Assembly: GCA_041946865.1 (NCBI GenBank)
Contig: JBHGBF010000128.1
Location: 1-15,235 of the forward strand
Reading direction: 5' to 3'
Origin: RPQK01 sp041946865
GTDB taxonomy: Bacteria > Acidobacteriota > UBA6911 > RPQK01
DNA length: 15,235 bases
Shown here piece after piece: positions 1-6,372 of this stretch; within the stretch, counting starts at the first letter, position 1, and every line of letters begins with the position of its first letter. Under the pieces are notes generated by a model. That model was not told where the DNA came from. It saw nothing but the letters and a program-made list of their open reading frames with translations, and did no database searches. Made by a program: the position numbers and the translations under genes.

Positions 1-45
1 ATGGACTCCGATGAAGTACAAAAAGGCCTGTCGGCCCTGAGTCCG

Positions 46-82
46 CTGACCGCTGACCGCTGACCGGCATGTTGGCGGTCAG
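46..82 (+). repeat. CTGACCG heptamer repeat with inverted copy
   Basis: Three perfect tandem copies of CTGACCG lie at 46-52, 53-59 and 60-66, and the inverted copy CGGTCAG is at 76-82. CTGACCGC (53-60) pairs with GCGGTCAG (75-82) to make an 8-bp stem with a 14-base loop, followed shortly by GGTTTT, so it could act as a weak terminator for a gene left of the window. Because the period is 7 and each unit contains TGA, the array puts a stop in all three forward frames. Confidence 0.6.
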
Positions 83-249
83 TCCGGTTTTGGCACGTGT
101 TACAGTCGGTGACAGTCGCGGTCGGCCTGTTCGAACCCGCTTGGTTCGCTGAAAAGCGCTCGCGCGCGGCTCTGACAGCGCCCCTTCGCCGCTCCGAGAC
201 AGTCAGGTAGATTGATGGAAGAAGGTAGGCAGCGCAGAGCGTGCAGCGA

Positions 250-255
250 TAGAAT
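250..255 (+). promoter_or_regulatory. Candidate -10 element (TAGAAT) for the Nudix gene
   Basis: TAGAAT matches the sigma-70 -10 consensus at 5 of 6 positions and ends 6 bases before the GTG start, the same placement as the promoters proposed for three other genes in this window. No good -35 hexamer is found 16-19 bases upstream, so the call is weak. If real, transcription would begin at or next to the start codon. Confidence 0.25.
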
Positions 256-261
256 AGCCCC

Positions 262-720
262 GTGCAAAAAACAAGCGCCGGGCTGCTAATGTACCGCGCG
301 AACGAGCGCGGGCTGGAAGTCTTTCTGGTTCATCCGGGAGGCCCGTTCTGGGCCAGGAAGGACCTGGGCGCCTGGTCGATTCCCAAGGGAGAGCCGGGGC
401 CGGATGAGGCGCCTCAGGAGGCGGCCATTCGGGAATTCGAAGAGGAGACAGGAGTGAAACCTTCCGGCCCGCTGGTCGAGCTGGCGCCGATCCGCCAGAA
501 AGCCGGCAAGACGGTCCTCGCGTGGACTTTTCAGGGCGATGCCGACCCGGAGAAACTCCGCAGCAATTCGTTTCGTCTGGAATGGCCGCCCAAATCGGGC
601 ATTTGGAAAGAGTTTCCCGAGGTGGACCGGGCCGCCTGGTTCCCGCTCGCGGAAGCGCGCCAGAAAATCAACGCCGGCCAACTCGATCTCCTAAACCAAC
701 TGGAGAAACTGGTTCGCTAG
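262..720 (+). CDS. Nudix hydrolase
   Basis: A 152-residue cytosolic Nudix protein, expected to hydrolyse a nucleoside diphosphate linked to another group in a Mg2+-dependent reaction. The Nudix box G-x5-E-x7-REUxEExGU is complete at residues 43-65: G43, E49, R57, E58, E61, E62, G64. The N-terminus (KTSAGLLMYR) and the following VHPGGPFWARKDLGAWSIPK stretch match the single-domain NTP-pyrophosphohydrolase-like branch. The exact substrate cannot be told. The GTG start is chosen because this first beta-strand would be cut by the next ATG (289). The 3' end overlaps the convergent RDD gene by 30 bases (691-720), so both coding strands are used there. No operon partner is visible on this strand. 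Confidence 0.93.
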   Translation: MQKTSAGLLMYRANERGLEVFLVHPGGPFWARKDLGAWSIPKGEPGPDEAPQEAAIREFEEETGVKPSGPLVELAPIRQKAGKTVLAWTFQGDADPEKLRSNSFRLEWPPKSGIWKEFPEVDRAAWFPLAEARQKINAGQLDLLNQLEKLVR

Positions 721-1485
721 CGTCTTCCTGGCACGCCTTCGCAACAGCGCATCCACCACGTTTCTGACGTACTGCTCGTCGCTCATTCCGGCCCAGGCTT
801 CCGGCGGAAAAGGGACAGCCGACCGGAAATGGTTCGCCAGTTCTGAGAAAAGCCGGAGCCGGGCCTCGGGTTCAAACCGATCGCGGCGGCGAACCGCTTC
901 CAGTCCCACCCACACCTCCCTGGCGCTAAGACGCTGGGCCAGCCGGGCAACCAGGTGAGGATAGCCGGCGAGCGAGTTGAACCGGTTCGACCCCACGATA
1001 TCGAGATCGGGTTCGGCGACTGGGGCCGTTCGGGTAACGACGGTGTTGGCGGCCAGGTCGCCTAAGCGCTGGGACTTCGGGCTGACAAGCATCGCGATCA
1101 CGCCTGCCAGGTACAGGATAGGAAGCTGGTCCAGCGGGCGGAGAAGATTGCGCAGCACGACCTGTTGGGGCTGCAGCTTCAGGCCCTCGACGTCTATCAC
1201 TCGAAGACGCAGCAGCCTTTTTCCGATCGTCTGCCCGCGCCAGAACCACTCGAGCGCCATGGAGTACCCAATCTGCAGCAGAAAGGCACTGACAAGCCCC
1301 AGGGCGTAGCTCAAATCGGGGCTGATCAGGCTGAGCAGCCGCAAGGGCGCAGCCACCAGGCTGACCACGGCAGAGACGCAGAACACGTCGACCAGCCAGG
1401 CCAGCAGGCGCGAAACGGGCCCGGCCAGCGGGTAGGCGAAAACCACCGCTTCCGGCGTTTGAATCTCCAATCGCGGCTCACGCAT
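691..1485 (-). CDS. RDD family membrane protein (last gene of the MoxR operon)
   Basis: A 264-residue protein with an RDD domain at about residues 22-155. It shows the arginine and first aspartate of the name (R26, D33) at the start of a hydrophobic segment, a second hydrophobic stretch near 60-80, the GQTIGKRLLRLRV motif at 84-96, and the last conserved aspartate at D143 in QRLGDLAANT. The C-terminal 100 residues are soluble and charged, with no family I recognise. The frame is open back to 1680, but the upstream part reads as low-quality translation and lies over the end of spoIIM, so the ATG at 1485 just before EIQTPEAVVFAYPL is taken. It follows the SpoIIM gene by 109 bases. RDD proteins are membrane proteins of mostly unknown role; some have been linked to ion or solute transport. 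Its 3' end overlaps the Nudix gene tail to tail. Confidence 0.88.
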   Translation of the reverse strand: MREPRLEIQTPEAVVFAYPLAGPVSRLLAWLVDVFCVSAVVSLVAAPLRLLSLISPDLSYALGLVSAFLLQIGYSMALEWFWRGQTIGKRLLRLRVIDVEGLKLQPQQVVLRNLLRPLDQLPILYLAGVIAMLVSPKSQRLGDLAANTVVTRTAPVAEPDLDIVGSNRFNSLAGYPHLVARLAQRLSAREVWVGLEAVRRRDRFEPEARLRLFSELANHFRSAVPFPPEAWAGMSDEQYVRNVVDALLRRRARKTLANQFLQLV

Positions 1486-1594
1486 GGCGATGACCCACAG
1501 GATCTCCGGCAAAGCTAAAGGCGCAAGGTCTTCGGCAAAGCGACCCCGGCAGCCGGCTCGAAGGCGGCAACGGCGGTTTCGCTCCGCAGAAACG

Positions 1595-2611
1595 CTACGT
1601 CTGCAGCTCTCCCGGAACGGGGGGCTTTCGCCCCACCACGAGCAAATAAAACGCCAACGCCGCCAGCTCGAGGCATCCAAAGGCGATTTTCACCGAGTAC
1701 GGCAGTGTCGGTTCGTGATACTGAGAAAAGAAGGCCTCGACGAGCCCTGCCCAGACCAGAAGGGCGGCTGCGCCGGAGATCAGGATAACCAGGTCGCGCG
1801 AAACTTCCCTCAGCCGCCCGACCAGGGACTTGCGACGATTGCCGCCGAGCCACGCCCCCGCCAGCACAAATCCGCCCTGCGCGGCGATCAGGGCAGCCGG
1901 AATCTCAATCACCCCGTGGGGCAAGAGCCAGCCGAGCAGGAAAACCCCTTCGCCGGCGCGGACGTAGTCGGCGGAGACCGCCCCGAGCACCGCGCCGTTG
2001 TAGAACAGCAGGATAGCAGTCCCGATCCCACCGGTTATCCCCAAAGACAGCGACAGAACCGAGACTCGGATGTTGTGGGTCATGAGGAAGGCGGAGAAGC
2101 CTGCCCGGCTGCCTTCCAACCGGTCGGACCCTCCACTTTCTTCCTGCCGAACCCGTTCATTCGGGCTTCCGCGCAGTTGCGGGAACGGCATGATGACCGC
2201 TTTCGCCTCGGCGTCAAGGTAAAGCGCGCCCGCCGCAAACACGATTCCCGCCAAGGTGAGCGCCACCGACAGGACGAAAGCCTGGAAGTGCCTGCGAAAA
2301 GCCCGTGGGAAAGCGCCCAAGGCACCCAGGATTCTCTTTCGCCCGCCGCCCACACGGCCCCGGGACTCGTAGATTTCCGAGTACGCACGAGCGACCAGGG
2401 ATTCCAGATAGGCGCAGACGGCCGGCTCGTAAGCCGACGTCTGGATCTTGACCAGGTCGGCACAGGCTCGCTGGTACAAATAATGGAACCGGCGCACCTG
2501 CTCAAGCGTCAGCCGGGCGGTCGGCTCCCTTTCTATCTGGTCCAACTGCCTGTTCAGCTCCGACCAGTACTTCTGTTCTTCGACCAGGAATCGAGGAATA
2601 TCAATGATCAC
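1595..2611 (-). CDS. SpoIIM-like (DUF95) integral membrane protein
   Basis: A 338-residue membrane protein of the stage II sporulation protein M family. This family is widespread in non-sporulating bacteria next to moxR and DUF58 genes, so the name does not imply sporulation. A soluble helical N-terminus (1-105) precedes hydrophobic segments near 112-132, 183-212, 223-250, 273-292 and 306-327. Family landmarks seen are FLMTHNIRVS (175-184) and LLGWLLPHGVIEIPA (225-239). The start is the GTG at 2611: it overlaps the DUF58 stop in a GTGA arrangement and has AGAGG upstream. The open frame continues upstream inside the DUF58 gene and is discarded. By context it may be the membrane partner of the MoxR/DUF58 pair; this is inferred from neighbourhood, not shown. 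Confidence 0.9.
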   Translation of the reverse strand: MIIDIPRFLVEEQKYWSELNRQLDQIEREPTARLTLEQVRRFHYLYQRACADLVKIQTSAYEPAVCAYLESLVARAYSEIYESRGRVGGGRKRILGALGAFPRAFRRHFQAFVLSVALTLAGIVFAAGALYLDAEAKAVIMPFPQLRGSPNERVRQEESGGSDRLEGSRAGFSAFLMTHNIRVSVLSLSLGITGGIGTAILLFYNGAVLGAVSADYVRAGEGVFLLGWLLPHGVIEIPAALIAAQGGFVLAGAWLGGNRRKSLVGRLREVSRDLVILISGAAALLVWAGLVEAFFSQYHEPTLPYSVKIAFGCLELAALAFYLLVVGRKPPVPGELQT

Positions 2612-4071
2612 AACAACTGCCTCTGCTTCACATTCAAGTATTGTGAAATCAGCCGGCCACCCAGCCATTCGGGCCGGTGAAGCTCCATCTGGATACCCAT
2701 ACGCGAGAGTGTTTTCTGAAGCTCGCTCATCCTCTGCCATTCGAGATGCCCTGCCAGCGAGGCGTACAGGTCGTCGAGCGAACCCACAGGCTGAGTGCCG
2801 AAAAGCGTGCCGACCGTGTGATCCTTGAGGGTATTGACCAGCACGAGATGACGGCGCGCGACCAGCTCCAGGTTGCGGACAAAGCTCTCGGTGGTCACCG
2901 GATCATCGAAGTCGGTGAGAAAGACTAGCAGGGCTCGCCGGCGCAGCCGTCCGCCGATGAACGAACCCAACTCCTGGAGGTCGGGGCTCGCCGGGCTCGT
3001 CTTGAGATCGTACAGAGCCTGCCGGCAGGCGTTGAAATGCTGCCGGCCGCCGCCGGCCCGCACGAATCTCTCGATACGGTCGCTGTACACCAGCAGTCCG
3101 AAAAGATCGCCGTAACGTTGTGCCGCAATCCCGAGCAGAAGCCCGGCGGAAATGAAATACTCGAGCGCCGCGGTCGCCTCCGTGTCCAGAAGCGCTGGAC
3201 TCGTGCCTGTGCCGAGGGCGCAGGCATCTCGCCCGGGCGTGTCTTTTCCCACCTTGACCACAGGGGAACGGTGAGCAGGCCAGTTGGCTGGCGCCTCGGC
3301 CGGGGCAGGACGCCGGGGCTCCCAGGTGCCAGGCTCAAAGATCCGGCCCGAAAGACGCGAGTTATCGAGGACCAGGTACACTTCCTGGGTCTTCTCCAAT
3401 TGAAAGGCCTTGGTAATAGGCCGCCCCCGCCTGGCAGTCGCCTTCCAGTGGATTTCGCTGTAACTGTCGCCCGGGACGTATTCGCGGAGCTTCTCAAATT
3501 CCCGTCCCTGGCCGATCTGGCGCAGCAGATGAGTACCGGTTGTCCCCCGCGCCAGAATCGAAGCCGTCTTTCTCCGCTCAGCCGCCAGGTCCGGGTAGAC
3601 CCGCACTTCGCAGGGGCTGGGCTTCTCGGCCCGCGCCGCCCAGAGCCGGAGCGGTGAGAGCGTCTGGACGAAGCAGTCAGACAAACGGTGCTTCCCTCTC
3701 TCGGCCGGAACGCAGGCCCATGGGAAAGACAGGGTCGACTGCGGCTCGGCCTCGAGCTTGACTTCCGGTTCGAGCGGCCGCAGTCCGGCCGGCCAGGCCA
3801 AACCCAGGCGAAGAGTCAGCCTGAGATCGGAGCCGTTCGACACCTCCATGGTGATTTCCGAGCGGCGAAGCCGGGTCAGACGGACGAGCGGCGGCAGGCG
3901 GACCTCGAGCGCAGAAAGAGGCCTGGACGCCCGCGCGGCGTCGATCACCGCGACAACCACGAAACCGAACAGGACGGTCCCGCAGGCATACGGAAACCAG
4001 CGAATCAGGACCCCGCAGGGCAACAGAACCAAGGCTGACCAGCCGATCAGGCGGCGTTCCGGGACAATCAT
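2608..4071 (-). CDS. DUF58 domain protein (VWA-like partner of MoxR)
   Basis: A 487-residue protein with two N-terminal hydrophobic segments (about 8-45), a beta-rich middle and the DUF58 signature GREFEKLREYVPGDSYSEIHW at 189-209. After it comes a von Willebrand A-like fold: a MIDAS-like D236-N-S238 (VLDNSRLSG) and a second acidic element LTDFDD at 385-390. DUF58 proteins are typically encoded beside MoxR ATPases and are thought to be their partners. The start ATG overlaps the MoxR stop (ATGA, 4068-4071), and the stop overlaps the SpoIIM start. Odd feature: about 48 residues (roughly 246-293), rich in Pro, Ala and Trp, sit directly after the MIDAS loop where homologues are usually short, and look like an in-frame insertion. 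The rest of the domain is intact, so the gene is probably functional. Confidence 0.93.
   Translation of the reverse strand: MIVPERRLIGWSALVLLPCGVLIRWFPYACGTVLFGFVVVAVIDAARASRPLSALEVRLPPLVRLTRLRRSEITMEVSNGSDLRLTLRLGLAWPAGLRPLEPEVKLEAEPQSTLSFPWACVPAERGKHRLSDCFVQTLSPLRLWAARAEKPSPCEVRVYPDLAAERRKTASILARGTTGTHLLRQIGQGREFEKLREYVPGDSYSEIHWKATARRGRPITKAFQLEKTQEVYLVLDNSRLSGRIFEPGTWEPRRPAPAEAPANWPAHRSPVVKVGKDTPGRDACALGTGTSPALLDTEATAALEYFISAGLLLGIAAQRYGDLFGLLVYSDRIERFVRAGGGRQHFNACRQALYDLKTSPASPDLQELGSFIGGRLRRRALLVFLTDFDDPVTTESFVRNLELVARRHLVLVNTLKDHTVGTLFGTQPVGSLDDLYASLAGHLEWQRMSELQKTLSRMGIQMELHRPEWLGGRLISQYLNVKQRQLL
3193..3336 (-). repeat. Probable in-frame inserted element inside the DUF58 gene
   Basis: This 144-base stretch encodes the extra residues (about 246-293) of the DUF58 protein. 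Its translation is unlike the surrounding domain (EPGTWEPRRPAPAEAPANW and so on). The DNA contains small palindromes, for example TGCCTG/CAGGCA around 3204-3226, and tandem-like CCTGG/CACCTGGG words near its upstream edge. It has the character of a small dispersed palindromic repeat that landed in frame, but only one copy lies in this window. The boundaries are approximate, and a lineage-specific loop is the alternative. Confidence 0.4.
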
Positions 4072-5033
4072 TTCGGCACTTCTATCCCTTGAACAATACG
4101 GTCAAGGACCTCTTCGATGCTGACTCCCTCGATTTCGTATTCCGGACGAAGGATCAGCCGATGGCCCATCACCGGCCGAACCATGGCCCGCACATCATCC
4201 GGAGTGACGAAGTCCCGACCCTGCAAAACGGCGCAGGCGCGACTGGACTCGAGCAAAGCCTGCGTGGCGCGGGGACCGGCCCCTACCAGGACGCTTTCGT
4301 GATTGCGGCTCGCCCTGACCACGTCGACGATGTAGCTGAGCAGCTGCTCGCGCACGGTGACGGCCTGAAGCCTTTCGCGAACCAGTTTCAGCTCGGAGCT
4401 TAGCAACACCCGCTGGACACAGCCCGCAGCCAGGCTCTCCTCGGGCGCCTCGGCGCCCAACATCCGCCGCGCCAGCTCGACTTCGCCGTCGCGTCCCGGA
4501 GGTTCCATCCTGATTTTCAGCATGAAACGGTCTTTCTGCGCTTCCGGGAGGGGATAGGTGCCTTCGTGCTCTATCGGGTTTTGAGTGGCGAACACGGTGA
4601 AGTTCGACGGGAGCGGATGCTCTTCCCGGTCAATAGTCACCGATCTCTCCTGCATGGCCTGCAGCAGCGCCGACTGCGTTTTTGCGGGCGCGCGATTGAT
4701 TTCATCCGCGAGCAGGAACGAGGTAAAGATAGGGCCCTTGACCAGCAGGAATTCGTTCCTTTGGAGGTTAAACACGTTCGTCCCGGTGATGTCGGTCGGC
4801 ATCAGGTCGGGAGTGAATTGAATGCGGCCGAAATCGCAGTCCAGGACCCGGGCGAGAGTCCGCACCAGGAGCGTCTTGGCGATTCCCGGCACCCCTTCGA
4901 TGAGAGCATGATGGCGGGTGGCGATGACAATCAGGGCCTGATCGATCGCTTCATCCTGTCCAATGATGATCTTCGCCACTTCCTGGCGGGCTCTTTGCAG
5001 CATGTCCTTCACCTGGTCAAGACCTCCACTCAT
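4068..5033 (-). CDS. MoxR-family AAA+ ATPase
   Basis: A 321-residue cytosolic ATPase of the usual MoxR length. Visible motifs are Walker A GVPGIAKT (47-54), Walker B SFLLADEIN (105-113), sensor 1 ATQNP (149-153), the PEAQKDRF segment with the arginine-finger region (163-170), and GAGPRA (251-256) in the lid domain, equivalent to sensor 2. MoxR proteins form rings and are thought to remodel or activate VWA-containing partners; the neighbouring DUF58 protein is the likely client. The start overlaps the DUF4350 stop (ATGA, 5030-5033) and has a strong AGGAGA Shine-Dalgarno 7 bases upstream, the best ribosome site in the operon. This suggests high translation of this subunit relative to its neighbours. 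All catalytic residues are present. Confidence 0.97.
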   Translation of the reverse strand: MSGGLDQVKDMLQRARQEVAKIIIGQDEAIDQALIVIATRHHALIEGVPGIAKTLLVRTLARVLDCDFGRIQFTPDLMPTDITGTNVFNLQRNEFLLVKGPIFTSFLLADEINRAPAKTQSALLQAMQERSVTIDREEHPLPSNFTVFATQNPIEHEGTYPLPEAQKDRFMLKIRMEPPGRDGEVELARRMLGAEAPEESLAAGCVQRVLLSSELKLVRERLQAVTVREQLLSYIVDVVRASRNHESVLVGAGPRATQALLESSRACAVLQGRDFVTPDDVRAMVRPVMGHRLILRPEYEIEGVSIEEVLDRIVQGIEVPK

Positions 5034-6292
5034 GCGTTCATCTCCTGTCTTAGGTCAGCGCCGGCGGCCGAGGGGTGTGCGGTTTGCCGCGGCCGGCGAT
5101 TCGTTTCGAAACCTCGTGGGCTCGAAGCTCTCAGCTGCTGCACTATCTGCCTGTATATCGCCAGGATATCGCCCTTCTCACGCGCCAGTTTTTCAATCGG
5201 CTCAAAAACGTGGCGGCTCGGCCTTTCCGATCTCTTCCACTCCTCCACGCAGACCGGCAGGATCTCGGATGACGGGACAGACCGGGAGACCAAGGCCAGA
5301 AGGCTCGAGCCCCGCGTCACTGTCCGCACGCTCCCCGCAGCTTCGCCAGTACGGCCGACCGGAATCAGCGGCACGCTGTTACGCCAAACCAGAAGAGCCA
5401 CGAGAATCAGCAGAGAGGCTACGACTCCATCCAGCTTGTACCTCCGGATCAGCCAGGCAACCCCGGGATTTTCCGCTACTCCCAGATGTCTTTCGTAAAA
5501 CAAAACACGGCCGCGCCCCCCTATCAGCCAGATGAGGAATTCAGGATGCCGGGCCTCCCACATGGCCCGGTTGGAGAGCAGGAATGAATCCGCCAGCAGG
5601 ACTATCTCACCCTTGCCGTACGGGCGGCGCAGGAGAGCGGGCCGGCCGGTCCAGGCGTAGATTGTCTTCCAGCCGGGATGCTGAGGCTCGAGGTAGCCGG
5701 GAGCTGGCCAGGGCAACCGTTCGGGGAGGCGCTCGCCCCTGTCTACGAGGCGGATAAAGGCTTGCTTCACCATCCGGCCTTGACTCGCGGTGAGCTGTGG
5801 CCGCGCCTCGAGCTTCACGGCAACCTCCAGGAGTTTTTCGGCGACGGGCTGGACCGGCTTCTTCTTGCCTTTTTGCGCCTGCTCCTTCTCTTTTTGCCGC
5901 AAAAGAGGCAGCAGGGAGGCAGCGGGTTGCAGGGTCAGGACCAACCGGCCGCCGCGATCCGCCAGGCGCAGCAGCCCCTTCAGCTCATCCTCATCCCCGA
6001 AATACCAATCCGCGGTGGAGTATCCGGGCACGATAATCGTCACATCGTTGGAAGCGGCGGCCGCCGCGGCTGGACCGTAGTGCCGCGCGACCTGCAGCTC
6101 GGGAAGACGCTCGAGCGCCTCGTAGAACACCTCGGCGCCGTCCAGCTCCGCCCGATGAGACGAGTAAGGCGGATAGACATCTCCGATTTCAAAAGCCAGG
6201 AACAGAAGCCGGAGTCCCGCCGCCGCAAAGGCAATAAACATGGCGGCTGCAAGTGCTTTGAAAAGTGTGGGGCTCTTTATTCTCAAACGCAT
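5030..6292 (-). CDS. DUF4350 domain membrane protein
   Basis: A 420-residue protein with an N-terminal transmembrane segment (about 13-35), an extracytoplasmic or cytoplasmic DUF4350 domain and a second transmembrane segment (about 289-303), then a charged tail. The DUF4350 region includes SSHRAELDGAEVFYEALERL (44-63), the strand VTIIVPGYS (84-92) and GGRLVLTLQP (114-123), a glutamine-amidotransferase-like fold typical of this family but without an evident catalytic triad. A Lys/Gln-rich linker sits at 132-153. Members are found next to moxR, DUF58 and DUF4129 genes; their biochemical role is unknown. The gene comes after an 80-base spacer and may have its own weak promoter. The ATG at 6292 immediately precedes the basic MRLRIK leader of the first membrane helix. 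Confidence 0.88.
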   Translation of the reverse strand: MRLRIKSPTLFKALAAAMFIAFAAAGLRLLFLAFEIGDVYPPYSSHRAELDGAEVFYEALERLPELQVARHYGPAAAAAASNDVTIIVPGYSTADWYFGDEDELKGLLRLADRGGRLVLTLQPAASLLPLLRQKEKEQAQKGKKKPVQPVAEKLLEVAVKLEARPQLTASQGRMVKQAFIRLVDRGERLPERLPWPAPGYLEPQHPGWKTIYAWTGRPALLRRPYGKGEIVLLADSFLLSNRAMWEARHPEFLIWLIGGRGRVLFYERHLGVAENPGVAWLIRRYKLDGVVASLLILVALLVWRNSVPLIPVGRTGEAAGSVRTVTRGSSLLALVSRSVPSSEILPVCVEEWKRSERPSRHVFEPIEKLAREKGDILAIYRQIVQQLRASSPRGFETNRRPRQTAHPSAAGADLRQEMNA

Positions 6293-6304
6293 TCTGGACG
6301 CTCT

Positions 6305-6310
6305 TTTATA
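6305..6310 (-). promoter_or_regulatory. Possible -10 element (TATAAA) ahead of the DUF4350 gene
   Basis: TATAAA on the minus strand lies 12 bases before the DUF4350 start, inside the only long spacer in the first nine genes of the run. No -35 hexamer is recognisable 16-19 bases further up; that place is taken by the hairpin at 6323-6342. An internal promoter would separate the MoxR core from the upstream cassette. Confidence 0.22.
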
Positions 6311-6322
6311 GACGGACGAAGT

Positions 6323-6342
6323 GGGCCGGCTTTTGCCGGCTC
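6323..6342. terminator. Hairpin between the DUF4129 and DUF4350 genes
   Basis: GCCGGC (6325-6330) and GCCGGC (6335-6340) form a perfect 6-bp stem around a four-base loop, extended by two more pairs including a G-T wobble. It lies just after the DUF4129 stop in the direction of transcription. There is no T-run after it on the minus strand, so it may be a partial terminator, an mRNA-processing or stabilising hairpin, or simply a GC palindrome. Confidence 0.4.
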
Positions 6343-6372
6343 GTGGACGTCGACCGTATCGTTCATTTCCAA

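Larger units (their letters stand above)
1..261. other. Intergenic spacer at the left edge, with tandem repeats
   Basis: No gene is supported here. A 20-codon open frame from base 1 ends at the TGA at 61-63. It could be the tail of a gene cut by the window edge, but a second frame also stays open to a TGA at 38-40, so the frame is undecided. The stretch holds a CTGACCG tandem repeat with an inverted copy (46-82), then GC-rich sequence without further clear structure, and a possible -10 element just before the Nudix start. Confidence 0.5.

Noticed and set aside
115..175. tRNA-like GTTCGAAC segment near 129-136
   Set aside because: The T-loop-like word is not flanked by a complementary T-stem, and no anticodon arm or acceptor stem could be placed around it.
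1486..1680. Longer RDD protein beginning at 1680
   Set aside because: The added 65 residues overlap the SpoIIM 3' end and are Arg/Cys-rich with no fold; the ATG at 1485 directly precedes the family's normal beginning.
1595..2611. Evidence for sporulation in the host from the SpoIIM-like gene
   Set aside because: This family is widespread in non-sporulating bacteria beside moxR, and no other sporulation gene is present.
1484..2680. Long plus-strand open frame (398 codons) opposite the SpoIIM gene
   Set aside because: It mirrors the SpoIIM/RDD coding strand in GC-rich DNA. Its translation is rich in Arg, Pro and Gln without domains, while the minus-strand product has clear family motifs.
4566..5498. 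Plus-strand open frame (310 codons) opposite MoxR and DUF4350
   Set aside because: It crosses two well-supported minus-strand genes and has no recognisable domain.
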